The notes beneath the pieces were generated by a model. The model was not told the origin of the DNA. It saw only the letters and a list, made by a program, of their open reading frames with translations, and did no database searches. Shown in pieces: positions 33,561 to 41,381 of a stretch of 45,275 bases of DNA (its first letter is position 1; every line of letters begins with the position of its first letter). The stretch is from Streptomyces cupreus (GTDB lineage Bacteria > Actinomycetota > Actinomycetes > Streptomycetales > Streptomycetaceae), in NCBI RefSeq assembly GCF_014257025.1, contig NZ_JACMSF010000065.1:1-45275 (forward strand). Reading direction: 5' to 3'. A program made the translations under genes and the position numbers.

Positions 33561-34268
33561 ATGCCGACACGTTTGATGGACCGAGAAAGGGTGCGCCGGC
33601 TCGCCGAGGAGGAACAGGCACAACTGGTGGAGGTGCTGCCGCGCGAGGAGTACGACCAGGCGCATCTGCCCGGAGCCGTACACCTGTGGCTACGGGATCT
33701 GGATCGCGAGGCGCGCAGTCGGCTGGATCCGGACCGGCCGGTGGTCGTGTACTGCTGGGACTGGCTGTGCGACATGAGCCCCCGGGCCGCGGCCCGCCTG
33801 GAGCAGCTCGGCTTCCGCGAGGTGTACGACTATGTGCCGGGCAAGGTGGACTGGCTGGCGGCCGGGCTGCCCGCGGAAGGCCCGGCGGCACGGATGCTGT
33901 CGGCGGGGGACGTGGCCCGACGTCAGGTGGTCACCTGCCGGGCCGACGCGCCGGTGGGCCTGGTGCTGGACAGGTTGCGTGAGGCGGGGCAAGAGGTCGG
34001 TGTCGTCGTGGACGACGAGCAGGTGGTCACCGGCCTGCTGCGGCACCGCGAGGCCGAGGCTCACCCAGACGGCCGCGTGGCACAGGTGATGCGCCCGGGC
34101 CCGGCGACCGTACGGGCCAACGAGCCGCTCGGCCCGCTCCTGGAGCGCATGGCGAAGGCCAGGGTGAGGACCGTCGTCGTCACCACACCGGAAGGACGAC
34201 TGCTGGGACTGATGAACCGCACCTCCGGCGAGCAGGCCCTCCAGAAGCACCCCGCCATGGCTGCCTGA
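33561..34268 (+). CDS. Rhodanese domain fused to CBS pair
   Basis: 235 residues from the ATG at 33561, which follows GTGGGAAC. A rhodanese domain (about 8-105) has EVLPREEYDQAHLPGAVHL and the active-site loop VVVYCWDWLCDMSPRAA with C65 and C70, so persulphide chemistry is possible. Two CBS domains follow (about 115-230: VVTCRADAPVGLVLDRLREAGQEVGVVVDD and VRANEPLGPLLERMAKARVRTVVVTTPEGRLLGLM). CBS pairs commonly bind AMP/ATP or SAM, which could tune sulphur transfer to energy state. This domain combination is common in actinobacterial stress islands. The gene converges with a monooxygenase-like gene, with a hairpin between them. Confidence 0.88.
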   Translation: MPTRLMDRERVRRLAEEEQAQLVEVLPREEYDQAHLPGAVHLWLRDLDREARSRLDPDRPVVVYCWDWLCDMSPRAAARLEQLGFREVYDYVPGKVDWLAAGLPAEGPAARMLSAGDVARRQVVTCRADAPVGLVLDRLREAGQEVGVVVDDEQVVTGLLRHREAEAHPDGRVAQVMRPGPATVRANEPLGPLLERMAKARVRTVVVTTPEGRLLGLMNRTSGEQALQKHPAMAA

Positions 34269-34301
34269 CCAGCAAGGAAACCTGGCCACTGGCCCTGTTC
34301 G

Positions 34302-34319
34302 CCCACGGCTACCCGTGGG
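34302..34319. terminator. Bidirectional hairpin between convergent genes
   Basis: CCCACGG (34302-34308) and CCGTGGG (34313-34319) form a stem with a four-base loop in the 40-bp gap, overlapping the stop of the leftward gene. Confidence 0.5.
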
Positions 34320-34605
34320 GGAGGGTGAGTTCACGGCCGCGGTAGAAGCCTTCCCGCTCTTCGACGACGTACGGGGCCATGGCCGCACGCCGCTGCGCCT
34401 CCGACTCGGAGGTTCGCCAGGAGTCGCATGTCTCCTTGGAGTCCCAGAACGACACCCCGGTGATCTCCTGTCCGTCCTCGGACCAGTACGCGAAAGCACG
34501 GCGCAGCCCTTGTGGGGACGGGTCCGGCCGCCATGCTGTCTCGAAGTCCTCCAGGGTGCCCGGCCGAAGGCGGCGCGTCGTGACCCAGACGAACTGCTCC
34601 TCCAT
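34309..34605 (-). CDS. ABM-type (antibiotic biosynthesis monooxygenase-like) dimeric alpha/beta-barrel protein
   Basis: 98 residues from the ATG at 34605, five bases after AAAGGAGG. The strand FVWVTTRRLRPGTLEDFETAWRP, a central ITGVSFWDSKETCDSWRTSESEAQRRAAMAPYVV and the final strand ELTLPHG match the small ABM-like ferredoxin fold. Such proteins act as cofactor-free monooxygenases, haem-degrading enzymes or sensors; no catalytic residue can be named. It is the same strand as the phosphofructokinase but is downstream of it by 103 bp. Confidence 0.7.
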   Translation of the reverse strand: MEEQFVWVTTRRLRPGTLEDFETAWRPDPSPQGLRRAFAYWSEDGQEITGVSFWDSKETCDSWRTSESEAQRRAAMAPYVVEEREGFYRGRELTLPHG

Positions 34606-34708
34606 GGCAGCCTCCTTTGCAGTCGACCCGACGGGGCGCGGCCCCTCTTCGACCACCGTAGATGCAGATCACCACTCGCGCCCGCGTGCCGCGGCCATGC
34701 CGCCGGGC

Positions 34709-35734
34709 TCAGCCGAAGAACACCTCGAACTCGTCGTACAGGGACGGATCGACCTTCTTGGTCCGCGCCGTGGCATCGGCGAGGGGTACTCGGACGATCT
34801 CGGTGGCGTGCAGGGCCACCATCTTGCCGTAGTCACCGTCCTTGACCGCGTCGATGGCGTGCAGCCCGAAGCGCGTGGCCAGCCAGCGGTCGAGGGCGCT
34901 CGGGGTGCCACCGCGCTGGATGTGGCCGAGGACGGTGGTGCGGGCGTCTTTGCCCGTGCGCCGCGAGATCTCCTGGGCCAGCCACTCGCCGATGCCGGAC
35001 AGCCGCACATGGCCGTACTCGTCCAGCGTCCGGTCCCTGAGGAACAGCTCCCCCTCTTTCGGGACGGCCCCTTCGGCCGCCACGACGATCGGCGCATAGT
35101 TGATCCGGAAGCGGCTCTTCACCAGCTCACAGACCTGATCGATGTCGAACGGCCGCTCCGGGATGAGGATCACGTTGGCGCCGCCCGCGACTCCGGCGTG
35201 CAGTGCGATCCACCCGGAGTGCCGCCCCATCACCTCCACCACCAGGGTGCGCATGTGCGACTCGGCGGTGGTGTGCAGGCGGTCGATGGCCTCGGTCGCG
35301 ATGCCGACGGCCGTGTCGAAGCCGAAGGTGAAGTCCGTGGCGGACACGTCGTTGTCGATGGTCTTCGGCACGCCGACCAGATTCACCCCCTGACGGCTCA
35401 GTTCGGTGGCCACGCCGAGCGTGTCCTCGCCGCCGATGACCACGAGCGCGTCCACGCCGTGCGCGGCGAGGTTGTCCTGGATGCGCTGCACCCCGTCGTC
35501 GTGCTTGAGCGGGTTGGTGCGGGAGGAGCCGAGGATGGTTCCGCCGCGGGGAAGGATCCCCCGCACGCTGCTGATGTCCAGCGGTACGATCCTGCCCTCC
35601 AGCGCGCCGAGCCAGCCGTCCCGCACTCCGACGAAGTCGAAGTCGTACTCCTGGATGCCCTTGCGGACGACGCTGCGGATCACGGCGTTGAGGCCGGGGC
35701 AGTCGCCGCCGCCGGTCAGCACTCCGACCTTCAT
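34709..35734 (-). CDS. 6-phosphofructokinase, predicted pyrophosphate-dependent type
   Basis: 341 residues from the ATG at 35734, which follows GGAAGGGAGGAAG. PFKA fold motifs are GGGDCPGLNAVIR, RGGTILGSSRTNP, GGEDTLGVA, PKTIDNDVSATDFTFGFDTA, VEVMGRHSGWIALH and GHIQRGGTPSALDR. Residue 104 is Asp (GGED) and residue 124 is Lys (VPKT). In this family D104 with K124 marks pyrophosphate as phosphoryl donor, as in the Amycolatopsis methanolica enzyme, whereas ATP users have Gly at 104. It would reversibly interconvert fructose 6-phosphate and fructose 1,6-bisphosphate, saving ATP under energy limitation. Divergent from it lies a truncated nicotinate phosphoribosyltransferase gene. Confidence 0.92.
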   Translation of the reverse strand: MKVGVLTGGGDCPGLNAVIRSVVRKGIQEYDFDFVGVRDGWLGALEGRIVPLDISSVRGILPRGGTILGSSRTNPLKHDDGVQRIQDNLAAHGVDALVVIGGEDTLGVATELSRQGVNLVGVPKTIDNDVSATDFTFGFDTAVGIATEAIDRLHTTAESHMRTLVVEVMGRHSGWIALHAGVAGGANVILIPERPFDIDQVCELVKSRFRINYAPIVVAAEGAVPKEGELFLRDRTLDEYGHVRLSGIGEWLAQEISRRTGKDARTTVLGHIQRGGTPSALDRWLATRFGLHAIDAVKDGDYGKMVALHATEIVRVPLADATARTKKVDPSLYDEFEVFFG

Positions 35735-35883
35735 GGCTTCCTCCCTTCCGCGTTGTCTCCAGCCTCCCTCCATTCGATCCACAGCGGCCACTCCACACAC
35801 TCCCGGCCGCTCCCGCGTGACCAGGCGCCGACATCGTTCGATCATGGGGAGGAGGGCAACCGCGTCAGGTGGAGGTGACGCTG

Positions 35884-36186
35884 ATGTCCGACGTGACCAC
35901 CACTGATCTGTACGAGGTCACGATGGTGATGTCGTACCTGCGTGAGGAGATGACCCGGCCTGCCACGTTCAGCCTCTTCGTCCGCGCCCTGCCGCCGGAA
36001 CGCGGCTTTCTGGTCGCCGCGGGCCTGGAGTCGACGCTGGATTTCCTGTCCGGCTTCCGGGTCGGCCCCGAGGACGTCGCCGCCTTCGCCTCGGCGCTGC
36101 ACCGGCCGGAGCGTGATCTGGCGCCGCTGCTCGGCCTGGAGTTCACCGGCCGGGTGCGGGCGGTGCCGGAGGACCGGAGGGCCGGA
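35884..36186 (+). pseudogene. Nicotinate phosphoribosyltransferase, 5' fragment only
   Basis: The ATG at 35884 follows GGAGGTGACGCTG. It encodes a normal NAPRTase N-terminus: SDVTTTDLYEVTMVMSYLRE, ATFSLFVRALPPERGFLVAAGLES, LDFLSGFRVGPEDVAAF and FTGRVRAVPED. Homology stops after about 100 of the expected ~430 residues, roughly 15 bases before the 3' end of the convergent IclR gene. The open frame continues to 36333 but there it is merely the shadow of that gene. The catalytic phosphoribosyl-binding part is absent, so the product is inactive. In intact islands this enzyme feeds NAD salvage. The breakpoint marks a recombination or deletion edge. Confidence 0.85.
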
Positions 36187-36199
36187 TCATCCTGGTGGT

Positions 36200-37888
36200 T
36201 CAGGCAGCCGGAACTCGCACGAATCGCCCGGTTATGTGCAGATCGACCTCGATGCGAGCAGCCGTGGCCCGCAGTTCCGGCAAGATGTTCGTCACGCACT
36301 CAGCGGCCGAACGGCGACCGCTGTGCATGGTGACGTTGATCGCCGCGACTGGGCTCCCGTCGCGGTCACGCACCGGTACGGCGATCGAGCGAAGGCCTTC
36401 TTCCAGCTCCTCATCGACCAGTGCATAACCGTCCTCGCGCACTCGCTCCAGGATCGCCTCCAGGTCGGTGGACCGGGTGACGGTGTGAGCGGTCAGCGCC
36501 CCCATCCGCACGCGCGCCAGCCGAACAGAGCGCTCCTCGGCCGGCAGCCCCGCCAACAGCACCCGGCCCGTGGAGGTCACATAGGCGGGCACGCGCGCAC
36601 CCACGGCTATGGCGACGTCCATGATGCGCCCCGCGGCGACGGAGGCCGTGCACTGGACATCGTCACCGGTGAGCACTGCCAGAGTTGTCGAGTCCTCCAC
36701 CCTGTGGGTGAGAGCGGCGAGGTGTGGGGGCGCGATCCGGGTGAGTGTCGTCTTGGACAGTGGTGGGAAACCGAGGGCGAGGACCCTTGGAGTGAGCCGG
36801 AAGATCCGCCCGTGCAGCGTGATGTAACCGAGGTGCTCCAGGGTGATCAGGGCACGGCGCGCCGTGGCGCGGGACAGGCCGGTGGCCTCGGCGACCTCGG
36901 AGAGGGTCAGCTCCGCACGGCCCTCGCCGAACGCGGTGACCACGGTCAGGCCGCGGGCCAGGGATTCGATGAACTCCCCGCCCAGTTCCTGCTTGGACAC
37001 GCTCGTCCAGGTGGCGAGCCCGGAGGGAGCGCTCTCGCTCGGCGGCGCCGGAGGCGGCGCGTCGGCCAACTCCCGCTCCATGACGGTCACCGCGGCACGG
37101 AGTCTGGGGAGAAGAAAGTCGCGCAACGAGTCCTCGCTGTGCCGACTCGTATGGCTCACGACGCTCGCCACGCAGGCGATCCGGCTGTCCGGGGTGCGAA
37201 CCGGAACGGCTGCGGCGACGAGGCCCGGCTCGATCAGCTGGTCGTCCAGTGCCCAGCCATGGGCGCGCGCCCGTTCCACCCGTTCTTCGAAGTCCGTGGC
37301 AGCGACACCGTGCGATCGAGGGGGGATCGCCGGGAAGCCCAGGTCCTCGGGGTCGGCGGCCTGCCGCTTGTGCCACCGTGCCCAGTCCTGCGCACTCCAC
37401 TCGGTTGCCAGCAGCGGGCCCGGCGCGGTGCGTTCGGCAGGCAGCAGATCGCCGATGCGGAAGCTCAATGACAGGGCGCGGCGGCGGATCGCCTGATGGA
37501 TGAACCGGATGCCGTCACCGTCCGCCACCGCGAGGGACACCGACTCGTCGAGTTCGTCGGCAAGGGCATCGGCGTGCGCGCTCAACAGGGCGGGAAGGCG
37601 AAGAGCGGCCAGGTACGCGTTCCCCAACTCCATCAGGCGGGGAGCCAGGACGGCGTTGCTGCCGTCCATACGCACGTACCCCATGTGAGCGAGTGTGCCG
37701 GTGACCCGATCGACGGTGGCGCGGGCCAGGCCGGTGGCCCGTCCCAGGTCGCTGAGGCCGGCCGCCCCTCCGACGTCGGTGAGCTCACGCAGCACGGCGA
37801 TACCCCGCATGAGAGGGGCCACTGCCTCCTCCGGCGGCGTGGCGGCCACCGTGAGGTCGGCAGGCGTCAGGGCGTGGGGCGATGTCAT
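36200..37888 (-). CDS. Tandem IclR-family transcriptional regulator (two complete IclR units in one chain)
   Basis: 562 residues. Unit 1 has a winged helix (about 27-90: PLMRGIAVLRELTDVGGAAGLSDLGRATGLARATVDRVTGTL) and an effector domain (about 100-270) with the conserved tail VAAAVPVRTPDSRIACVASVV. After a Pro-rich linker (ADAPPPAPPSESAP), unit 2 repeats the plan: IESLARGLTVVTAFGEGRAELTLSEVAEATGLSRATARRALITLEHLGYI and an effector domain ending SIAVPVRDRDGSPVAAINVTMHS. IclR proteins normally have about 250 residues and act as tetramers. A chain with two units could bind paired sites and two ligands. TCACTGCAGTGA at 37913-37924, just upstream, is a plausible self-operator. Confidence 0.93.
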   Translation of the reverse strand: MTSPHALTPADLTVAATPPEEAVAPLMRGIAVLRELTDVGGAAGLSDLGRATGLARATVDRVTGTLAHMGYVRMDGSNAVLAPRLMELGNAYLAALRLPALLSAHADALADELDESVSLAVADGDGIRFIHQAIRRRALSLSFRIGDLLPAERTAPGPLLATEWSAQDWARWHKRQAADPEDLGFPAIPPRSHGVAATDFEERVERARAHGWALDDQLIEPGLVAAAVPVRTPDSRIACVASVVSHTSRHSEDSLRDFLLPRLRAAVTVMERELADAPPPAPPSESAPSGLATWTSVSKQELGGEFIESLARGLTVVTAFGEGRAELTLSEVAEATGLSRATARRALITLEHLGYITLHGRIFRLTPRVLALGFPPLSKTTLTRIAPPHLAALTHRVEDSTTLAVLTGDDVQCTASVAAGRIMDVAIAVGARVPAYVTSTGRVLLAGLPAEERSVRLARVRMGALTAHTVTRSTDLEAILERVREDGYALVDEELEEGLRSIAVPVRDRDGSPVAAINVTMHSGRRSAAECVTNILPELRATAARIEVDLHITGRFVRVPAA

Positions 37889-37912
37889 GGGCTCTCCGCG
37901 GCGGCTGTCTCG

Positions 37913-37924
37913 TCACTGCAGTGA
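37913..37924. promoter_or_regulatory. 12-bp palindrome before the tandem IclR gene
   Basis: TCACTGCAGTGA is perfectly symmetrical and sits 25-36 bases upstream of the start codon at 37888, where a promoter is expected. It is a likely autoregulatory operator. Confidence 0.45.
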
Positions 37925-38059
37925 ATGATGCCTGGTGAGGGCAGAGAGCCGACAGGTCCGGGTGTTCACGACGAGCTCACGGGACCGCTAGTCACGGAGG
38001 GCAGTGTGCTCCGGCCACACAACCCGAGGCCGCTCCTGGGAGCATGGCCTCCGGACCGG

Positions 38060-38836
38060 CTAGCCGGGGACCTTCAGCTCGGCCTCGATGTTCGCAGCGG
38101 TGGCCAGGAGCGGCGGCAGCAGATCGTGGCGTATCGAGTCCGGCGTTCGCCGGCTGGCGTGGGTGGAGAGGTTGATGCCTGCCACCACCCGTCGTGTCTC
38201 GTTCCGGACGGGTACGCCGATCGATATCAGGCCCTGCTCGAGTTCCTGGTCCACCAAGGACCACCCTTGGGCCCGCACCTGTTCCAGTTCGGCGGCGAGT
38301 GCCTCCGTGGAGGTAATGGTGTGGGCGGTGAGCGGCTTCAAGGAGGCGGTGTCCAGGTAGTGCCGGAGCCGGGTCTCGTCGAGGTGGGCGAGCAGGACCC
38401 GGCCGAGGGAGGTGGCATGGGCGGGGAAGCGGGTCCCGATGCTGATGGAGACCGTCATGATCCGCCGGGTGGGTACCCGGCTGACGTACACCACGTCCTC
38501 CTCGTCAAGCACCGCCACTGACGAGGACTCGCGCACCTCGGCGACCAGTTGCTCCAGATGGGGCTGGGCGATCTCTGCCAGGGACATGCTGGACAGGTAG
38601 GCGTAGCCCAGTTCCAGTACACGGGGTGTGAGGCGGAAGTGGCGGCCGTCGGTGGCCATGTACCCCAGGTCGGTGAAGGTCAGCAGGAAGCGCCGTGCGG
38701 TGGCACGGCTCATGCCGGTGTTCCTGGCGACCTCCGAGAGGGTCATCGCGGGCGTGTCGGCGGTGAAGGCACGGATGACCGCCATCCCTCGTTCGAGGGA
38801 CTGCACGAAATACCGCCCGGATTCGTTGTCGTCCAT
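38060..38836 (-). CDS. IclR-family transcriptional regulator (PcaR/PobR-like)
   Basis: 258 residues. The N-terminal winged helix (about 10-70) reads FVQSLERGMAVIRAFTADTPAMTLSEVARNTGMSRATARRFLLTFTDLGYM. The effector domain (about 85-250) has VAVLDEEDVVYVSRVP, GTRFPAHATSLGRVLLA and the signature QGWSLVDQELEQGLISIGVPVRNETRRVVAGINLSTHA. This pattern is typical of the aromatic-catabolism branch (PcaR, PobR, CatR), although the actual ligand is unknown. It follows the ABC ATPase gene by 29 bp on the same strand, so it is the last gene of the importer operon and probably its local regulator. It is closely similar in plan to the second unit of the neighbouring tandem regulator. Confidence 0.94.
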   Translation of the reverse strand: MDDNESGRYFVQSLERGMAVIRAFTADTPAMTLSEVARNTGMSRATARRFLLTFTDLGYMATDGRHFRLTPRVLELGYAYLSSMSLAEIAQPHLEQLVAEVRESSSVAVLDEEDVVYVSRVPTRRIMTVSISIGTRFPAHATSLGRVLLAHLDETRLRHYLDTASLKPLTAHTITSTEALAAELEQVRAQGWSLVDQELEQGLISIGVPVRNETRRVVAGINLSTHASRRTPDSIRHDLLPPLLATAANIEAELKVPG

Positions 38837-38865
38837 GCGCTGTGGTCCCTGTGTCGAAGGGTGGG

Positions 38866-39699
38866 TCAGGACTCGGACTTCTGCAGCGCGAGCTCGTCAC
38901 TGCGGTCGGCCATCGGGGGGTCCGTGTCGCCGTTGTGGTGCTTGGCGCGCTGGATCTGCTCGTAGACGTGCGCGCGCAGTTCGGCGAAGCGGGTGCTGGA
39001 GCGGGTGTGCAACTGGTCGCGCTCGTCAGGGAGATCGATCGTCAGATCCTCCAGCACCACGGTCGGCGACGCGGACAGGATGATGGTGCGCTGGCCAAGG
39101 TAGACCGCCTCGTCGATGTCGTGGGTGACGAACAGGACGGTGACGCCCAGCTCGTGCCACAGACGCCGGATGAGGTCCTCCAACTCGGCGCGCGTCTGGG
39201 CGTCGACGGCCGCGAAGGGCTCGTCCATGAGCAGCACCTTCGGCTCGAAGGCGACGGCCCGGGCGATGGCGACGCGCTGTTGCATTCCTCCGGAGAGCTG
39301 CCAGGGGTAGGCCTGGTGGGCGTCGGCGAGGCCGACGACCTCCAGGGCGTGGTCCACCAGTTCCCGCTCGCGGGCCTTGCCGAGCTTCTTGCGGCGCAGG
39401 GGCAGGGCGACGTTGTCGCGGACGTTCATCCAGGCGAACAGGGAGCGGCCGTACTCCTGAAAGACCACCGCCATGCCGGGCGGTGGTCCGTCCACCGGGC
39501 GGCCGTCCAGGCGGACTTCGCCGCTGGTGGGTGCCAGCAGTCCAGCCATGCACTTCAGCAGCGTGGTCTTCCCGCACCCCGACGGGCCGACCAGGCACAC
39601 GAGTTCACCGGCACCGATATGGAAGCTCAGGTTCCGCAGCGCTTCGACGCTGCGGTTTCGTCCGGCGTAGATCTTCTGCAGATTGCGTACGTCGAGCAT
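38866..39699 (-). CDS. ABC transporter ATP-binding protein, SsuB/TauB-like
   Basis: 277 residues from the ATG at 39699, which follows AAGGAGACGTCG; a longer frame to 40074 overlaps the permease. Walker A is GPSGCGKTT (38-46), the Q-loop is VVFQEYGRSLFAW, the signature is LSGGMQQRVAIARA, Walker B is VLLMDEPFAAVD and the H-loop is FVTHDIDEAVYLG. It energises import through the two membrane proteins encoded just upstream. The C-terminal ~40 residues (AKHHNGDTDPP...) are a family-variable tail. The 13-bp gap to the permease supports a single operon. Confidence 0.95.
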   Translation of the reverse strand: MLDVRNLQKIYAGRNRSVEALRNLSFHIGAGELVCLVGPSGCGKTTLLKCMAGLLAPTSGEVRLDGRPVDGPPPGMAVVFQEYGRSLFAWMNVRDNVALPLRRKKLGKARERELVDHALEVVGLADAHQAYPWQLSGGMQQRVAIARAVAFEPKVLLMDEPFAAVDAQTRAELEDLIRRLWHELGVTVLFVTHDIDEAVYLGQRTIILSASPTVVLEDLTIDLPDERDQLHTRSSTRFAELRAHVYEQIQRAKHHNGDTDPPMADRSDELALQKSES

Positions 39700-39712
39700 C
39701 GACGTCTCCTTG

Positions 39713-40504
39713 TCAGGTGTTGCGTTGAGCCCGGCGCAGGCCTTGGTACCAAGCCATGACCCGGTTCTCGGCGAATCGGAAGAGCAGCGACAGGAGGAAT
39801 CCGAGCAGGCCGAGCAACAGGACGCCGCTCCACATCTCGGGAATGGCGAAGGAGCGCTGGAACTGCACGATGGTGAAGCCGAGCCCGTTGCTGGCGGCGA
39901 ACATCTCGCTGATGACCATGAGGATGATCCCGATCGACAGGGCCTGGCGCATGCCGGTGACGATCTGCGGGCTCGCCGAGCGCAGCACCAGGTGCCGGAG
40001 TCGGGAGGTGCCGGTGATGCCGTACGAACGGCAGGTGTCACTGAGCACCTCGTCCACCGCGCGAACTCCCTCAACGGTGTTCAGCAGAACCGGCCACATG
40101 CAGCCGCTGACGATGACGAGCACCTTCATCGTGTCGCCGATGCCCGCGAAGAGCATGATCACCGGTACCAGTACCGGGGGTGGGATGGCCCGGAAGAGTT
40201 CCAGGACCGGCTCCAGGACGTCGCGCGCGACACGGCTCATGCCGACCACCAGCCCGAGTCCGACTCCGATGACGACGGCGAGGAGGTAGCCCGCGGTCAG
40301 GCGGAGCAGGCTGGGCAGGACGTCCGACAGCAGCCGCTCCCCCGTCCAGACCTCTCCGAACTTCTGCAGGATGGTGGACAGCGGCGGGACGTAGAAGTCC
40401 GTGCTGCCGGCGGTGGCGAACCACCACACGGCGAACAGGACCGCGGGCAGGCCCAGGACCAACGAGACTCGCCGGGCCATGGTGAGGACGGTCGTCCGGA
40501 TCAT
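39713..40504 (-). CDS. ABC transporter permease, SsuC/TauC-like (second)
   Basis: 263 residues from the ATG at 40504, nine bases after GGGAGGG and four bases past the stop of the first permease. About six membrane helices are visible (SLVLGLPAVLFAVWWFAT, LTAGYLLAVVIGVGLGLVVG, VLVPVIMLFAGIG, MWPVLLNTVEGV, ALSIGIILMVISEMFA, LLLGLLGFLLSLLFRFAE). The cytoplasmic EAA-type loop DEVLSDTCRSYGITGTSRLRHLVLRSASP contacts the ATPase. Having two different permeases implies a heterodimeric channel. Confidence 0.93.
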   Translation of the reverse strand: MIRTTVLTMARRVSLVLGLPAVLFAVWWFATAGSTDFYVPPLSTILQKFGEVWTGERLLSDVLPSLLRLTAGYLLAVVIGVGLGLVVGMSRVARDVLEPVLELFRAIPPPVLVPVIMLFAGIGDTMKVLVIVSGCMWPVLLNTVEGVRAVDEVLSDTCRSYGITGTSRLRHLVLRSASPQIVTGMRQALSIGIILMVISEMFAASNGLGFTIVQFQRSFAIPEMWSGVLLLGLLGFLLSLLFRFAENRVMAWYQGLRRAQRNT

Positions 40505-40508
40505 CCGG

Positions 40509-41381
40509 CTAGCCCTCCCTTCGGATGGATTGATGCCAGTGCAGCGCCCGCCGCTCGACGGCCCGCGCCACCAGGTTGACCGCGACTCCCAGCACCCCGG
40601 TGACCAGGACCAGGGCGTAGACTCGCGGCACGGCGCCGGACGTCTGCGCCACGGCGATCTGATTGCCCAGCCCGGGTGAACCGATGACGAGTTCCGCGGT
40701 GATGGCGAGGACGAGCGCCACGGTCGCGGCCAGCCGCACACCTGTCATCACATACGGCAGCGCGGTGGGCCACATGACGTACCGCACCCGCCCCCAACTA
40801 CCCATCCGATAGCTGCGGGCGGTGTCATCCGCGACCGGGTCGACGTCCTGCATGCCGGCCAGGACCTGGACGAGCACCTGCCAGAAGGCGGCGTACACCA
40901 CCAGCAGCAGCTTCGACCTCAAGTCGGTGCCGTACAGGAGCACCGCCACCGGAATCAGCGCCACGGACGGTATGGGCCTGAGGAATTCGATGGTGGAGGC
41001 GGTCACGGCCCGCAGCACGGGCACGGAGCCGATCACGATTCCGGCCATCACGCCCGCCACGACAGCGATGGCCAGCCCCAGGCCCCACCCGGTCAGCGTG
41101 TCACCCAACGCGGTCCAGAACGCGTCCTCGGCCAGCAGGCCCCACAGAGCCCGGCCCATCTCCGACGCGGGCGGAAGGTAGTCGGCGGAGACCAGCCCGC
41201 TGTGCGGCAGGACCTGAAGCAGTATCACCAGCCCGGCCAGGCCCGCCAGTCCGCGCAGTGGGGTGGCCGCTCCCTCCAGAGCGCGCCGGGCGCGGCCACC
41301 GCCCGGCGCGCCGGGGCCCTTGTCGGCCCCGGAGGCACCGACGGTCTTCGTCAGCACAGGAGTGCTCCCGGGCCCGGTCAT
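40509..41381 (-). CDS. ABC transporter permease, SsuC/TauC-like (first)
   Basis: 290 residues. A ~40-residue polar N-terminus precedes six hydrophobic helices (LRGLAGLAGLVILLQVLP, GLAIAVVAGVMAGIVIG, LIPVAVLLYG, KLLLVVYAAFWQVLVQVLAG, LAATVALVLAITAELVIG, VYALVLVTGVLGVAVNLVA). The EAA loop is DPVADDTARSYRMGSWGRVRYVMWPTALP. The start overlaps the stop of the substrate-binding protein by ATGA (41378-41381), so it is translationally coupled. It pairs with the permease downstream. Confidence 0.93.
   Translation of the reverse strand: MTGPGSTPVLTKTVGASGADKGPGAPGGGRARRALEGAATPLRGLAGLAGLVILLQVLPHSGLVSADYLPPASEMGRALWGLLAEDAFWTALGDTLTGWGLGLAIAVVAGVMAGIVIGSVPVLRAVTASTIEFLRPIPSVALIPVAVLLYGTDLRSKLLLVVYAAFWQVLVQVLAGMQDVDPVADDTARSYRMGSWGRVRYVMWPTALPYVMTGVRLAATVALVLAITAELVIGSPGLGNQIAVAQTSGAVPRVYALVLVTGVLGVAVNLVARAVERRALHWHQSIRREG

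Noticed and set aside
35884..36333. The whole rightward frame as a short complete nicotinate phosphoribosyltransferase variant
   Set aside because: Homology ends near 36186. The remaining codons are the antisense of the IclR C-terminus, and the catalytic region is absent.
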